Below are positions 28,245-37,003 of a DNA stretch of 64,000 bases, piece after piece. Within the stretch, counting starts at the first letter, position 1. Each line of letters opens with the position of its first letter. The notes below the pieces were generated by a model. It had not been told where the DNA came from. It worked only from the letters and a program-made list of their open reading frames with translations, and made no database searches. The position numbers and the translations under genes are program-made. The DNA is taken from positions 62,001 to 126,000 of the forward strand of contig JAXCGZ010015116.1 of assembly GCA_037179515.1 (NCBI GenBank). Reading direction: 5' to 3'. The DNA comes from Halocaridina rubra. Taxonomy: Eukaryota > Arthropoda > Malacostraca > Decapoda > Atyidae.

Positions 28245-28667
28245 TTACTGACTAGTCAAATTTAGGCTAACAGCACCAGCTTCCTCATTTGAGGGTAACG
28301 ACCGTCGACTTAGTAGATCAACATGTTGGGCAGTGAATTTGAAAAGATTCAGGCAAAGTGTCCACCTTTTCAGGCGAGGATTTAGCTTGTCTGCAGTCTG
28401 TAAATATAGGAGAGGTCGGTGGTCGGTCCTCAGTGTAAAATGTTGGCCATACAGATGGACTTCAAATTTCTTTATGGCCCAATATGCAGCTAGAGCTTCC
28501 TTCTCCACGGTGGAGTAATTTCGCTCTGCAGGGCGAAGCCTGCAGCTTGCATATCGTACTGGAGCTACTTCTGCTGAGTTGTCTGATTGGGCTTGCAAGA
28601 GCACGGCACCCAGGCCTTCGTCTGAGGCATCGGTCTGCAAGATAAATGGAAAATCAGGGTTTACCAG
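28245..28667 (-). pseudogene. Gm-2 pol, C-terminal RNase H piece
   Basis: A 131-codon frame begins at LQTDASDEGLGAVLLQAQ (catalytic Asp). It contains the Glu box NYSTVEKEALAAY and TDHRPLLYLQ, and ends with the family C-terminus. The eight codons around HGKDNDLAD are missing in frame, as in Gm-3, which removes a conserved RNase H Asp. It is cut off from the rest of pol by Gm-1 at 28668. Confidence 0.9.
28663..28667. other. Target-site duplication ACCAG, left copy (Gm-1)
   Basis: ACCAG precedes the Gm-1 terminus TGTGGGGGG. The second copy is at 38930-38934, directly after CTGTCACA. Gm-2 pol is continuous when one copy is removed. Confidence 0.93.
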
Positions 28668-30592
28668 TGTGGGGGGTTTTAGGATGCTAGAGTGTTTTTT
28701 TAAGATTCTGTTTTACTAAGGGGACTCAAAGTACCGAGCTCGGTTAAGAGCTCACAAACAGACAGGACAGATATTTGTACTTGAACACCCCATCTATATT
28801 ACCATTAGTCGGTTAAATGAAACTCAGAATTCAACTTTCTTTTAATTTTGGAAATGCAATGACATTAAAAGAATTGAATTAAATTTCTCAAATTAAATTT
28901 TATGAAATGCTGCCTCGAATCCTGGAGGAGGTGAGTATGAGTTCGTTTCCCGGCACCACGGACGTATGCCAAGACTTTGGCCTCAACTCGATGATTACCT
29001 CTGTCACACAGGCAAAGTAGAATACAGGACACTGCAATTTCAGAAACAGAAATGACACACTGTTTATAATGGGAAATTGAAAGCATGAGCACACATATAA
29101 TAAGTTTCCAATGTCATTCTACTGGATGAATATATATAGGTTATTCACAGCTAACCAGAAATATTTATGCTACCATAATAGCATACAAAACATTAATTCT
29201 TTACTGGTTTTAAAGAAAACAATATATTCACAATAAATGAAGAATAAGCAAGACAAATACAGTACTGTATGTATTCCTTAAATTGTGGGCAACCACAAAA
29301 GTTGCAATGCTTATTACTGATTAACAATTAATATGGTAATACTCTATTTAGGATAAAGGAAGAATCTACGAGATAAATACAGTATTCATTCACTTTTAGT
29401 TATCAAGAACTTTGCAATGAAAAAAAGGGTGCAAAACCACCTTTTGAGGTATTTGCAACTTATAACTCAAAACACTTTATCCCCAACATATGAAGAATTA
29501 GCAAGATAAATACGGTATGCATTCATTAAATTGTGGTTAACAAGAAATATTTGCAAAGCCAACTGGGAAAAATTACCTTTTAAATATTTGCAATTTTGTT
29601 TTTTGGCAAATAGCTTTATTGACGAGTTTTTGAAGTAAAACACTTTATTTACGATGATAGAAAGGGGTGAAATGAAATTAGAATTTATTAGGAAGAGAGA
29701 TAGATTTTTACGGGCTCATAACCAGTCTTCAGAGGATGAGATTTTCGTTTATCACATTCAGTGAAAAGAAACTTCTCAGCAATATATATCAGCTGTAATT
29801 TACAGGTTAAGGAATTAACTTTGGCATGTGAGATTCCAGTGTGGTAATCTACAAAATTTCGTGTGACTGGGAATGGAATCTGAGAATAAAAATCCATAAG
29901 ATTTATCCAGTAACGAATGTAACTAATTCTCGAAAATAAACAATTTGCTTGACCCACGAGCTTTACCATACACTATCCCTCACCTTGTTGTGCTAGATGA
30001 ATTCCTTGTTGTGCTAGATGAATTCCTGTGAAGATGCCACGTAATTAGATTTTAAATAAACTTAGACTACCCAGGCGAGATGTTGCCTCTGGGCAGTCTC
30101 GGCGCCAAAAGAGAGCGTCTCCTTGTTCCTCCTGGTGAGGTCATCTGTAGGAGACATTTCTAGAGCAGTAATTGGCTCTGATATAATTTTAAGGACTATT
30201 TTAGTGGTGGTCCCTGGCAGGCAATTATAGCAGAGATGCAAGGGAGAGACAGTATTTTTAGGTGCAACAAGTGGAAGCAAATAAAATAAAACGAGAATAA
30301 TAATGAAAAGTTAGGTTACTGGTTATTTTTTTCTTAATTTTCTTGGCTCGTTGCAGACAGAAAAATAGGAGCAGCCTTTATATTGGGGCTATACTTCTAC
30401 ATGTACAAGAAGAGTAAATAAGCTATTTATAATTAGCTATAAGCAAAAATACAAATTGCAAATAATCATAATCTGCGAAAGTCAAGAAGTGGGAATTAAT
30501 TTTTTTAGTTAGAAAATAACAGTTATGTTACTAATTTATTTGTTAAGGCATCTAACAGCCTCTGTTGACATTGAGCGAAACACTCTGTCACA
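28668..30592 (-). repeat. Gm-1 3' LTR
   Basis: 1925 bp. On the minus strand it starts TGTGACAGAGTGTTTCGCTC and ends CCTAAAACCCCCCACA. It is about 180 bp shorter than the Gm-2/Gm-3 LTRs because a segment near 30320-30370 is replaced by an unrelated short stretch containing TCTTGGCTCGTTGCAGACAG. It contains no credible ORF. Confidence 0.92.
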
Positions 30593-31227
30593 AAGGCCCT
30601 TTCTAGAGAATATTGATTTAGCAAAATTCTACTACAGAAGGCGAAAAAAGAACAGAGGAAGTTACGGTGACTTCAGTGTTATTATGAGGGATGAGATATC
30701 CTTCTCATGGAAAAGAACAAATGAACAATAAGAATGGGATCCACCACTGGAACATATCATACTATTAGTAAAAGTAAACAAGTCTTGTAAACAAAACATT
30801 AAATGACATGCAAAACATAAAAGAAATGTGATCAAATTCAAGTTTCAAGAAAATTAAATCACAATTAGATATCAGTGAATATCAATATTTAAGTTTATGA
30901 ATGCTTCACATGCAAGAAGGCAATAATATAATATACAAAATAAAATACAGTATACGCAAATTAAACATTTGAACCACGTCGTCATTAACATTGGCGACTG
31001 GATTTAAAACATTCAGCTATTCAGCCCTAAACTAAAATGTTTCTGCCAAGTTCTGGCTTTCAAAGTCCCACAAAGGGAAATATAAAACTACGATCAAAAA
31101 ATTATTCTTCATCTTTTTCGTTTTCCATTAGGAATAACGTTTGTACGCTAAAGTAAAGAAGTACAGTACAGTATTAAAGACATAAAAGATAAACATAAAA
31201 ATAAACAACACATTAGAGAAGTAATCT
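30593..31227 (-). other. Gm-1 3' UTR with polypurine tract
   Basis: 635 bases between the pol stop and the 3' LTR. The minus-strand end TCTAGAAAGGGCCTT touches the LTR start TGTGACAG. The rest is A/T-rich, has no ORF, and is conserved among all Gm copies in the window. Confidence 0.65.
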
Positions 31228-34200
31228 TTACTGACTAGCCAAATTTAGGCTAACAGCACCAGCTTCCTCATTTGAGGGTAACGACCGTCGACTTAGTAGA
31301 TCAGCAAGGTCATTGTCCTTGCCATGAACATGTTGGGCAGTGAATTTGAAAAGATTCAGGTAAAGTGCCCACCTTTTCAGACGAGGATTTAGCTTGTCTG
31401 CAGTCTGTAAATATAGGAGAGGTCGGTGGTCGGTTCTCAGTGTAAAATGTTGGCCATACAGATGGACTTCAAATTTCTTTATGGCCCAATATGCAGCTAG
31501 AGCTTCCTTCTCCACAGTGGAGTAATTTCGCTCTGCAGGGCGAAGCCTGCGGCTTGCATATCGCACTGGAGCTACTTCTGCTGAGTTGTCTGATCGGGCT
31601 TGCAAGAGCACGGCACCCAGGCCTTCGTCTGAGGCGTCGGTCTGCAAGATAAATGGAAAATCAGGGTTTACCAGTTGTAATACTGGCTCACCTGCCAATG
31701 CTTCTCGGAGCTTGAAAAATGCTCTCTCCGCTTCATCTGTCCATTTGACAGGGGAGGATTTACTTTGCTTCGAGGAGGTCAGTTGCTGCAAAGGGGCAGC
31801 GATAGTATTAAAGTGTGGAATGAACCGTTGGTAGTAGCCGACACTACCCAGGAATGATCTCAGTTGAGTGACAGTGGCAGGTTTCTCCATATCCTTAATA
31901 GCTTGTACCCTGTCATGTATAGGGGACATAACTCCTTCTCCAACCACGTGGCCGAGATACTGCAATTGTGTGAAACCAATCTCACATTTGGAAGGCTTTA
32001 AATGAAGTCCATGCTGGTTCAGACGAGTGAGAACTCTGCGGAGAGTCTCGAGGTGCGATGACCAATCCTGAGAATGCACCAGGATGTCGTCTATAAAGCA
32101 TGAAACATTGTCGAGATCCTGTAGTACTATCCTCATGAGTCTGCTGAAGCAGCCAGGGGCATTTACCATACCAAAAGGCATGACCCTGAACTGGTATAGA
32201 CCATATCTTGTGGAAAAAGCTGTAAGAGGCTTGGTAGTCTCGCTCAACGGGACTTGCCAAAATCCACTGGCCAAATCCAACTTGGACAGGTAACGGGCTT
32301 GGGAAAGCAACGAGAAAATATGCTCGGCGTCTGCAATGGGCTCTCCATCAAAGATGGTACGGGAGTTAATCTTACGACAGTCAAGGCAGAACCTGTGACT
32401 GCCATCTCGCTTACGCACTGCCAGTAACGGCGAACACCAAGGCGAAATGCTCTTTTCAACTATTCCGAGGCGGACCCAAGTGTCAAGATCTTCCTTCAGC
32501 CGTAAGGACAACTGGTGGGGAAGACCATAGGAATGCCGAAATGGCTCTGGGTCAGTCAATCTGACATGATGCTCAAGGGTAGTGGTAATGCCTGGGAGGT
32601 CGTTGAAGACGTTCTCATAGTCCTCTAATAGCTTGTTCAGCTGTTCCCGTTGACTCGGTTGCAGTCTGGAGTTAATAATGCAATTACTCACACTTTCTTT
32701 TCGGTGTGTGGGAACGGCAGGATCCTTACCATCATCAAAAACTAAGCTTATGTCTTCAATTGCAAGGGCGGTGGCTGCGGCCAGAGGGGCTTCTTCAAAA
32801 AAACTCCACTCCCGTAAGTCTGTCTCCACTGCAAGGGTGGAGTATTCCAATATAGGAAGTAAGGGGTGGCTATAATGGAGCACCTGTGTTGCTGCAGCCT
32901 CGGAGGTTCTGTTGATGCTTGAGGCATCTATAGGGGTTGCTGGGAGCGCCAGCGCAGGATCCCTGTGGGCCTCCGGGTCCTCACAATAAAGCTTCAGCTG
33001 GTTAATGTGGTATTTCCGGTTAATGCCATCAACATTTAGCACATAATTGTCAGGGGTCACCCGGTGTACCACAGTGTACGGTCCTTTCCAGCGTAGCATT
33101 AGCTTGCGGGTATCTGTTGGAAGAAGTAACAGAGCTCGATCTCCGGGTGTCAGGGCACGACGCCGCGCACGCTTGTCAAAGAGGAGCTTGGCAGTCTGCT
33201 GGTGACCCTTAATGGCTAATTGTGCAGTTTTCCATGCCCTTTTGAGGTGAGACGAAAACTTCAAAATATACTCATGGACGTCCCTATCGTCATCTTCGAT
33301 GGTAGGTGAATCCCAACATTCTGCCAAGAATTCTACTGGGCCTCTGACCTTATGACCATAAATCATCTCGAAAGGCGAGTATCCAGTAGTGTCGTGGGGC
33401 GTGTCTCTGAAGGAGAAAAGTGCAGCAGGGACGTACTTGTCCCACTGCCTAGGCATATCTATCACTAGCTTGCGCAAACATCGCTTCAATGTCCCGTTAT
33501 AGCGTTCGCATGCTCCATTTGATTGGGCATGATAGACACTCGTGCGAATGTGCTTGATTTCTAAAAGGTTGCAGAAAGCCTCAAAGTGCCTACTTGTAAA
33601 CTGACTTCCATTGTCAGAAGTGACCTGCTCAGGAAAGCCAACCCTGGAGCACATTTCAAATAGGGCTTGAGCAACTGCTTCAGTTGTGATAGAAGGCAGT
33701 GGCACTGCATCTGGGTACCTTGTTGCCAGGTCAGCATATACCAGGAGGAATTGTTTCCCCGTGGACAAAGTTGGATTAATAGGACCTAGTATGTCAATAG
33801 CGACATTGGAAATGGGCTCCATTGAGAGCTTAGTTATCCCCATGGGAACTTTCAGTACTGGTGCCGTTGAGGTGGATTGACAGACAGGGCAGGAACCTAC
33901 ATATCTGTCTACCTCGGTGTACATGTTTGGCCATGCAAAAGCCTTCTGAAGGGCGTGCCGAGTTTTTGCTTTGCCTCTGTGTCCACTCAGAGGTAAATGG
34001 TGTGCCACATACATAGCCTGGCGGCGCAACGAAGCGGGCACCACCAACTGTTTAAAGGTGTGGCCACCTTTAGTCACATGCCTACAAAGTACTCCATCTT
34101 CAAGGGCATAAGTGATCTGGCTTCCTCCTCTCACCGTGAAGGTCCTTCCCTCGGTGGCCTGCTGCATCCAGCGTTTGAGGCTGGGGCACTCTTGCTGCAA

Positions 34201-35343
34201 TTTGGCAAAGTCTGGACGGGACTTCAATGGCTCTAGAGGTGCATCATCTGGTAAAGGAGGGGTAAACTCTCCGTGTTCCACATTACGTTTACTGACTGCA
34301 GCAGACTCAACGGAGTCAGTCGGAGAATCATCCAAATTCTTGGCATCGAGGCCAGGAGTTGCTGCTGAAATGGCTTTATGTGACTTCCCCTGAGGGAAGT
34401 TATAACGAGAAATGTCCTTATGGTAGAGGTCGGCCTGGAAAGTAGGAACTAAGTTCAGTGCACGACCCATGAAGACAGGGTACATAAGCCCAATCATTGC
34501 CACAGCTGGGGCTTTTCCCTTGTAATATTTGCAATCCAGGTTAATGACACAGCAGCGTCGTATTTGGGGTGTTCCTTCAGCAACCCGCACACGAACGACT
34601 TCGCCGGTATAATCTTCATCCCTGACGAATCTCTCGTCAACAAATATGCCATTGGCCCCTGTGTCAAGGGCTATCTCAACTTCCACACCATTTATAGTTC
34701 CTAGACATTTTGGGATCACCTGCGGATTACCCCATTCGGTGAGTTCCACATTGGCAAGTTTGTACGTAGGTTCCTCGGCGTTATCCCCAGTGGCCCTTTC
34801 TGGCCTTATTTCTACAGCATGGGCCATGTGCGTGGCCAGACGGCTTTGTGGGCCGCCGCTGTGTGAGGGAGCGTGGTGGCTCTTAGAGTTGGGCTGAAAA
34901 CCCTGGGAAGGTGGAGCAGAGTAATGGCCTTTGTCTCTTAACTGCTGAGGCTTAGGTCTTACCGGGTCATCCTTCTTGAGTGTGGGTGCAGGGCCGTAAT
35001 AAGACTTAGGAGTGTGAGGAGGATGAGCTGGACGATTGAAGTTCTGCAAGGGGCTCTTGTGCTTCCCGTTCCTGTAATCTCTATTTCCGGATAAAGGACT
35101 ACTGTCTGGGATTCCCGCTCGAAGCCGAGCAAGCGCAAGCTCATGTTTATGTTGTGCTTGTGCCTCCTTACGTTGTGCTTGTGCCTCCTCACTTGCTCTC
35201 TCCTCCAGCATATCTCGGCGCTCAACCATCTTCTCATAAGCCCATTCGAAGAGCTTCTGTCTGGGGGAAAAACCATATCTCTCACCCCTAGCAATCAGCA
35301 TGTCTAGGTAACGCTCCTTATCGAATGTTTTGATGGTTTCCAT
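31228..35343 (-). CDS. Gm-1 polyprotein: short Gag-like part, protease, integrase, RT, RNase H
   Basis: A single 1,371-codon ORF starting at the ATG at 35343. Residues 1-85 are charged and coiled-coil-like (RASEEAQAQRKEAQAQ). Residues 86-200 are Pro/His/Ser/Lys-rich. No capsid or CCHC knuckle is visible. The protease has ALDTGANG at 226-233. The integrase has a zinc site H449/H455...C485/C488, catalytic D517 (AIDILG), D577 (TSDNGSQF) and E613 (ACERYNG), spacing D-X35-E, and a C-terminal GPY module near 755. RT lies at about 890-1180, with LDLASGF at 1022 and FIDD at 1083-1086. RNase H has TDAS at 1235, the Glu of STVEKEA, TDHRPL and DNDLADLLSRR. All catalytic residues that I can locate are present. 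Integrase before RT is the Ty1/copia arrangement, yet every domain looks Ty3/gypsy. This matches the Gmr1 group. The product would assemble particles and insert cDNA, perhaps with Gag supplied in trans. Confidence 0.93.
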   Translation of the reverse strand: METIKTFDKERYLDMLIARGERYGFSPRQKLFEWAYEKMVERRDMLEERASEEAQAQRKEAQAQHKHELALARLRAGIPDSSPLSGNRDYRNGKHKSPLQNFNRPAHPPHTPKSYYGPAPTLKKDDPVRPKPQQLRDKGHYSAPPSQGFQPNSKSHHAPSHSGGPQSRLATHMAHAVEIRPERATGDNAEEPTYKLANVELTEWGNPQVIPKCLGTINGVEVEIALDTGANGIFVDERFVRDEDYTGEVVRVRVAEGTPQIRRCCVINLDCKYYKGKAPAVAMIGLMYPVFMGRALNLVPTFQADLYHKDISRYNFPQGKSHKAISAATPGLDAKNLDDSPTDSVESAAVSKRNVEHGEFTPPLPDDAPLEPLKSRPDFAKLQQECPSLKRWMQQATEGRTFTVRGGSQITYALEDGVLCRHVTKGGHTFKQLVVPASLRRQAMYVAHHLPLSGHRGKAKTRHALQKAFAWPNMYTEVDRYVGSCPVCQSTSTAPVLKVPMGITKLSMEPISNVAIDILGPINPTLSTGKQFLLVYADLATRYPDAVPLPSITTEAVAQALFEMCSRVGFPEQVTSDNGSQFTSRHFEAFCNLLEIKHIRTSVYHAQSNGACERYNGTLKRCLRKLVIDMPRQWDKYVPAALFSFRDTPHDTTGYSPFEMIYGHKVRGPVEFLAECWDSPTIEDDDRDVHEYILKFSSHLKRAWKTAQLAIKGHQQTAKLLFDKRARRRALTPGDRALLLLPTDTRKLMLRWKGPYTVVHRVTPDNYVLNVDGINRKYHINQLKLYCEDPEAHRDPALALPATPIDASSINRTSEAAATQVLHYSHPLLPILEYSTLAVETDLREWSFFEEAPLAAATALAIEDISLVFDDGKDPAVPTHRKESVSNCIINSRLQPSQREQLNKLLEDYENVFNDLPGITTTLEHHVRLTDPEPFRHSYGLPHQLSLRLKEDLDTWVRLGIVEKSISPWCSPLLAVRKRDGSHRFCLDCRKINSRTIFDGEPIADAEHIFSLLSQARYLSKLDLASGFWQVPLSETTKPLTAFSTRYGLYQFRVMPFGMVNAPGCFSRLMRIVLQDLDNVSCFIDDILVHSQDWSSHLETLRRVLTRLNQHGLHLKPSKCEIGFTQLQYLGHVVGEGVMSPIHDRVQAIKDMEKPATVTQLRSFLGSVGYYQRFIPHFNTIAAPLQQLTSSKQSKSSPVKWTDEAERAFFKLREALAGEPVLQLVNPDFPFILQTDASDEGLGAVLLQARSDNSAEVAPVRYASRRLRPAERNYSTVEKEALAAYWAIKKFEVHLYGQHFTLRTDHRPLLYLQTADKLNPRLKRWALYLNLFKFTAQHVHGKDNDLADLLSRRSLPSNEEAGAVSLNLASQ

Positions 35344-35557
35344 GTTTGTTTCCTGTGACTGCCTGGTTTCCTAATCAGTCAATAACGAAGTGCCAAAACA
35401 ACCACAAAAAAACAAATCTCTACAATACAGTAGTAGAAAAAAAAATGAAAGAACCACACAACACCAAGGAGAGAAAGAAAAAAATTCAACACCACAGTTC
35501 AAACTTAAACGTAAAAGTGATCTCAAAATCTCACCATAAAAGTGACTCAAAATTCAA

Positions 35558-35968
35558 TCAAGTGCAACAGCAGCAAAATGTTGCAAAACAGTGCATGAAA
35601 CACTGGCAATACAGAATGGCAGTCGTGCCTGCTTAACAGCAATATGTGGCAGTACCTGCGGTTATTGTGCAAATGAAAGGAATGAGCAACACAATCAAGT
35701 GCAACAGCAACAATATGTTGCAAAACAGTGCATGAAACACTGGCAATACAGAATGGCAGTCGTGCCTGCTTAACAGCAATACGTGGCAGTACCTGCGGTT
35801 ATTGTGCAAATGAAAGGAATGAGCAACACAATCAAGTGCAACAGCAACAAAATGTTGCAAAACAGTGCATGAAACACTGGTAATACAGAATGGCAGTCGT
35901 GCCTGCTTAACAGCAATACGTGGCAGTACCTGCAGTTATGGTGCAAATGAAAGGAATGAGTAACAACG
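35558..35968. repeat. 137-bp tandem repeat, three units (Gm-1 leader)
   Basis: Units begin TCAAGTGCAACAGCA at about 35558, 35695 and 35832. They contain ATGTTGCAAAACAGTGCATG, GGCAGTCGTGCCTGCTTA and GGCAGTACCTGCGGTTAT. Homologous blocks in Gm-2 (42783-43340) and Gm-3 (51239-51800) hold four or more units. Confidence 0.9.
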
Positions 35969-36000
35969 AATTTTACCGACTAGCACCCAGTGCCTGAGAG

Positions 36001-36330
36001 TACAATCAAGTACAGTATAGCGGTCGTGCCTGCGTATGAGCGCATATATGGCAGTACCCACAAATAAAAGGTCGTAAGTAATACGAACAAGTACAGTATC
36101 ACGGTCGTGCCTGCGTATGAGCGCGTATATGGCAGTACCCACAAATAAAATGTCGTAAGTAATACGAACAAGTACAGTATCGCGGTCGTGCCTGCGTATG
36201 AGCGCGTATATGGCAGTACCCACAAATAAAATGTCGTAAGTAATACGAACAAGTACAGTATCGCGGTCGTGCCTGCGTATGAGCGCGTATATGGCAGTAC
36301 CCACAAATAAAATGTCGTAAGTAAAATTCT
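36001..36330. repeat. 81-bp tandem repeat, four units (Gm-1 leader)
   Basis: GGTCGTGCCTGCGTATGAGC recurs at about 36022, 36103, 36184 and 36265. Each unit also has GTATATGGCAGTACCCACA and AAATGTCGTAAGTAA. The core TCGTGCCTGC...GGCAGTACC is shared with the neighbouring 137-bp repeat, so the two blocks are related. Gm-2 and Gm-3 have two units each. Confidence 0.9.
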
Positions 36331-36982
36331 GGAGTGTTACCAAAAGGGCACAGATCCTATGCAAAATACACCAACGATAAGCTAACAGCTTACTAGGCAG
36401 CCAGATTACACATTTCTACTATTAATGAGAAAATTTATTTTCATGTGACAACTCAGACACATGAAAGGCTTAGCCTAGGCTCGATAAATGACACCAAAGT
36501 TTTTCTTCCAATGAGCAGTCAATGCTTGAATATAAAACACAATTATAAGCAAAAATACTTAATATGCTTTCTCCCAATTCCTAATTCCAAGGAAATATAA
36601 ACAATTCCTAACAAGTATCACCATTTAACGGATATATAAAACACGAATGCTTTAAAACTCAATCTTATCACGCAAATAAATGAAATTTTATATAACACGT
36701 CTTCTCGTCATGCAAAATTTCTAAAGTCTGTTACCACATAATCTCATGTAGATTTCCTGAAATATTGTTTACCACATGGGAAACAAGAAAATATTAGTTA
36801 GCATTATCAATATTGAAAACAAAGAAAATTTTTTTTTATCCGCAACGTCTCTAGCGCGAAAATTTTCGTGTGCAGCCTAAGATTCATTCATTTCAATAAT
36901 CGAGCCAATGGTAATCGGGTTTCATGTGCAATGTTAAAAAGCAAAATAAAAATAAATTTATAAAATCAGTCTGTCTGTTCGG

Positions 36983-37000
36983 GTCCCTGTTCGGGCGCCA
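36983..37000 (-). other. Gm-1 primer binding site (tRNA-Lys type)
   Basis: On the minus strand TGGCGCCCGAACAGGGAC lies three bases after the 5' LTR. This 18-mer is the well-known complement of the 3' end of tRNA-Lys(UUU), also used by lentiviruses. It is identical in Gm-2 and Gm-3. Confidence 0.92.
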
Positions 37001-37003
37001 AAC

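Larger units (their letters stand above)
35344..36982 (-). promoter_or_regulatory. Gm-1 leader between primer site and start codon
   Basis: A 1.64-kb untranslated leader, long for a gypsy element. It holds two tandem-repeat blocks (described separately) and an A/T-rich stretch next to the primer site. The minus-strand frame 36364-35936 (142 codons) exists only because one repeat unit is 81 bases, a multiple of three; it is not clearly a gene. Regulatory use of the repeats is inference. Confidence 0.5.

Noticed and set aside
28900..29094. 64-75-codon ORFs in LTRs (MCSCFQFPII type), repeated in each Gm LTR
   Set aside because: They recur only because the LTR recurs. No consistent length between copies and no domain; an LTR-encoded protein is not supported.
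35633..35860. Repeated small ORFs (CHSVLPVFHALFC type) in the Gm leaders
   Set aside because: They are shadows of the 137-bp repeat, which is not a multiple of three, so the frame changes in every unit. Not a protein.
35980..36330. CRISPR-like array of regular repeats
   Set aside because: The units are contiguous 81-bp tandem repeats without variable spacers, in the leader of a eukaryotic retrotransposon.
36983..37000. Possible lentiviral vector contamination because of the tRNA-Lys primer site
   Set aside because: The site occurs three times, each three bases from a crustacean-type Gm LTR and in correct element context. No lentiviral genes are present. Many gypsy-like elements use the same tRNA.
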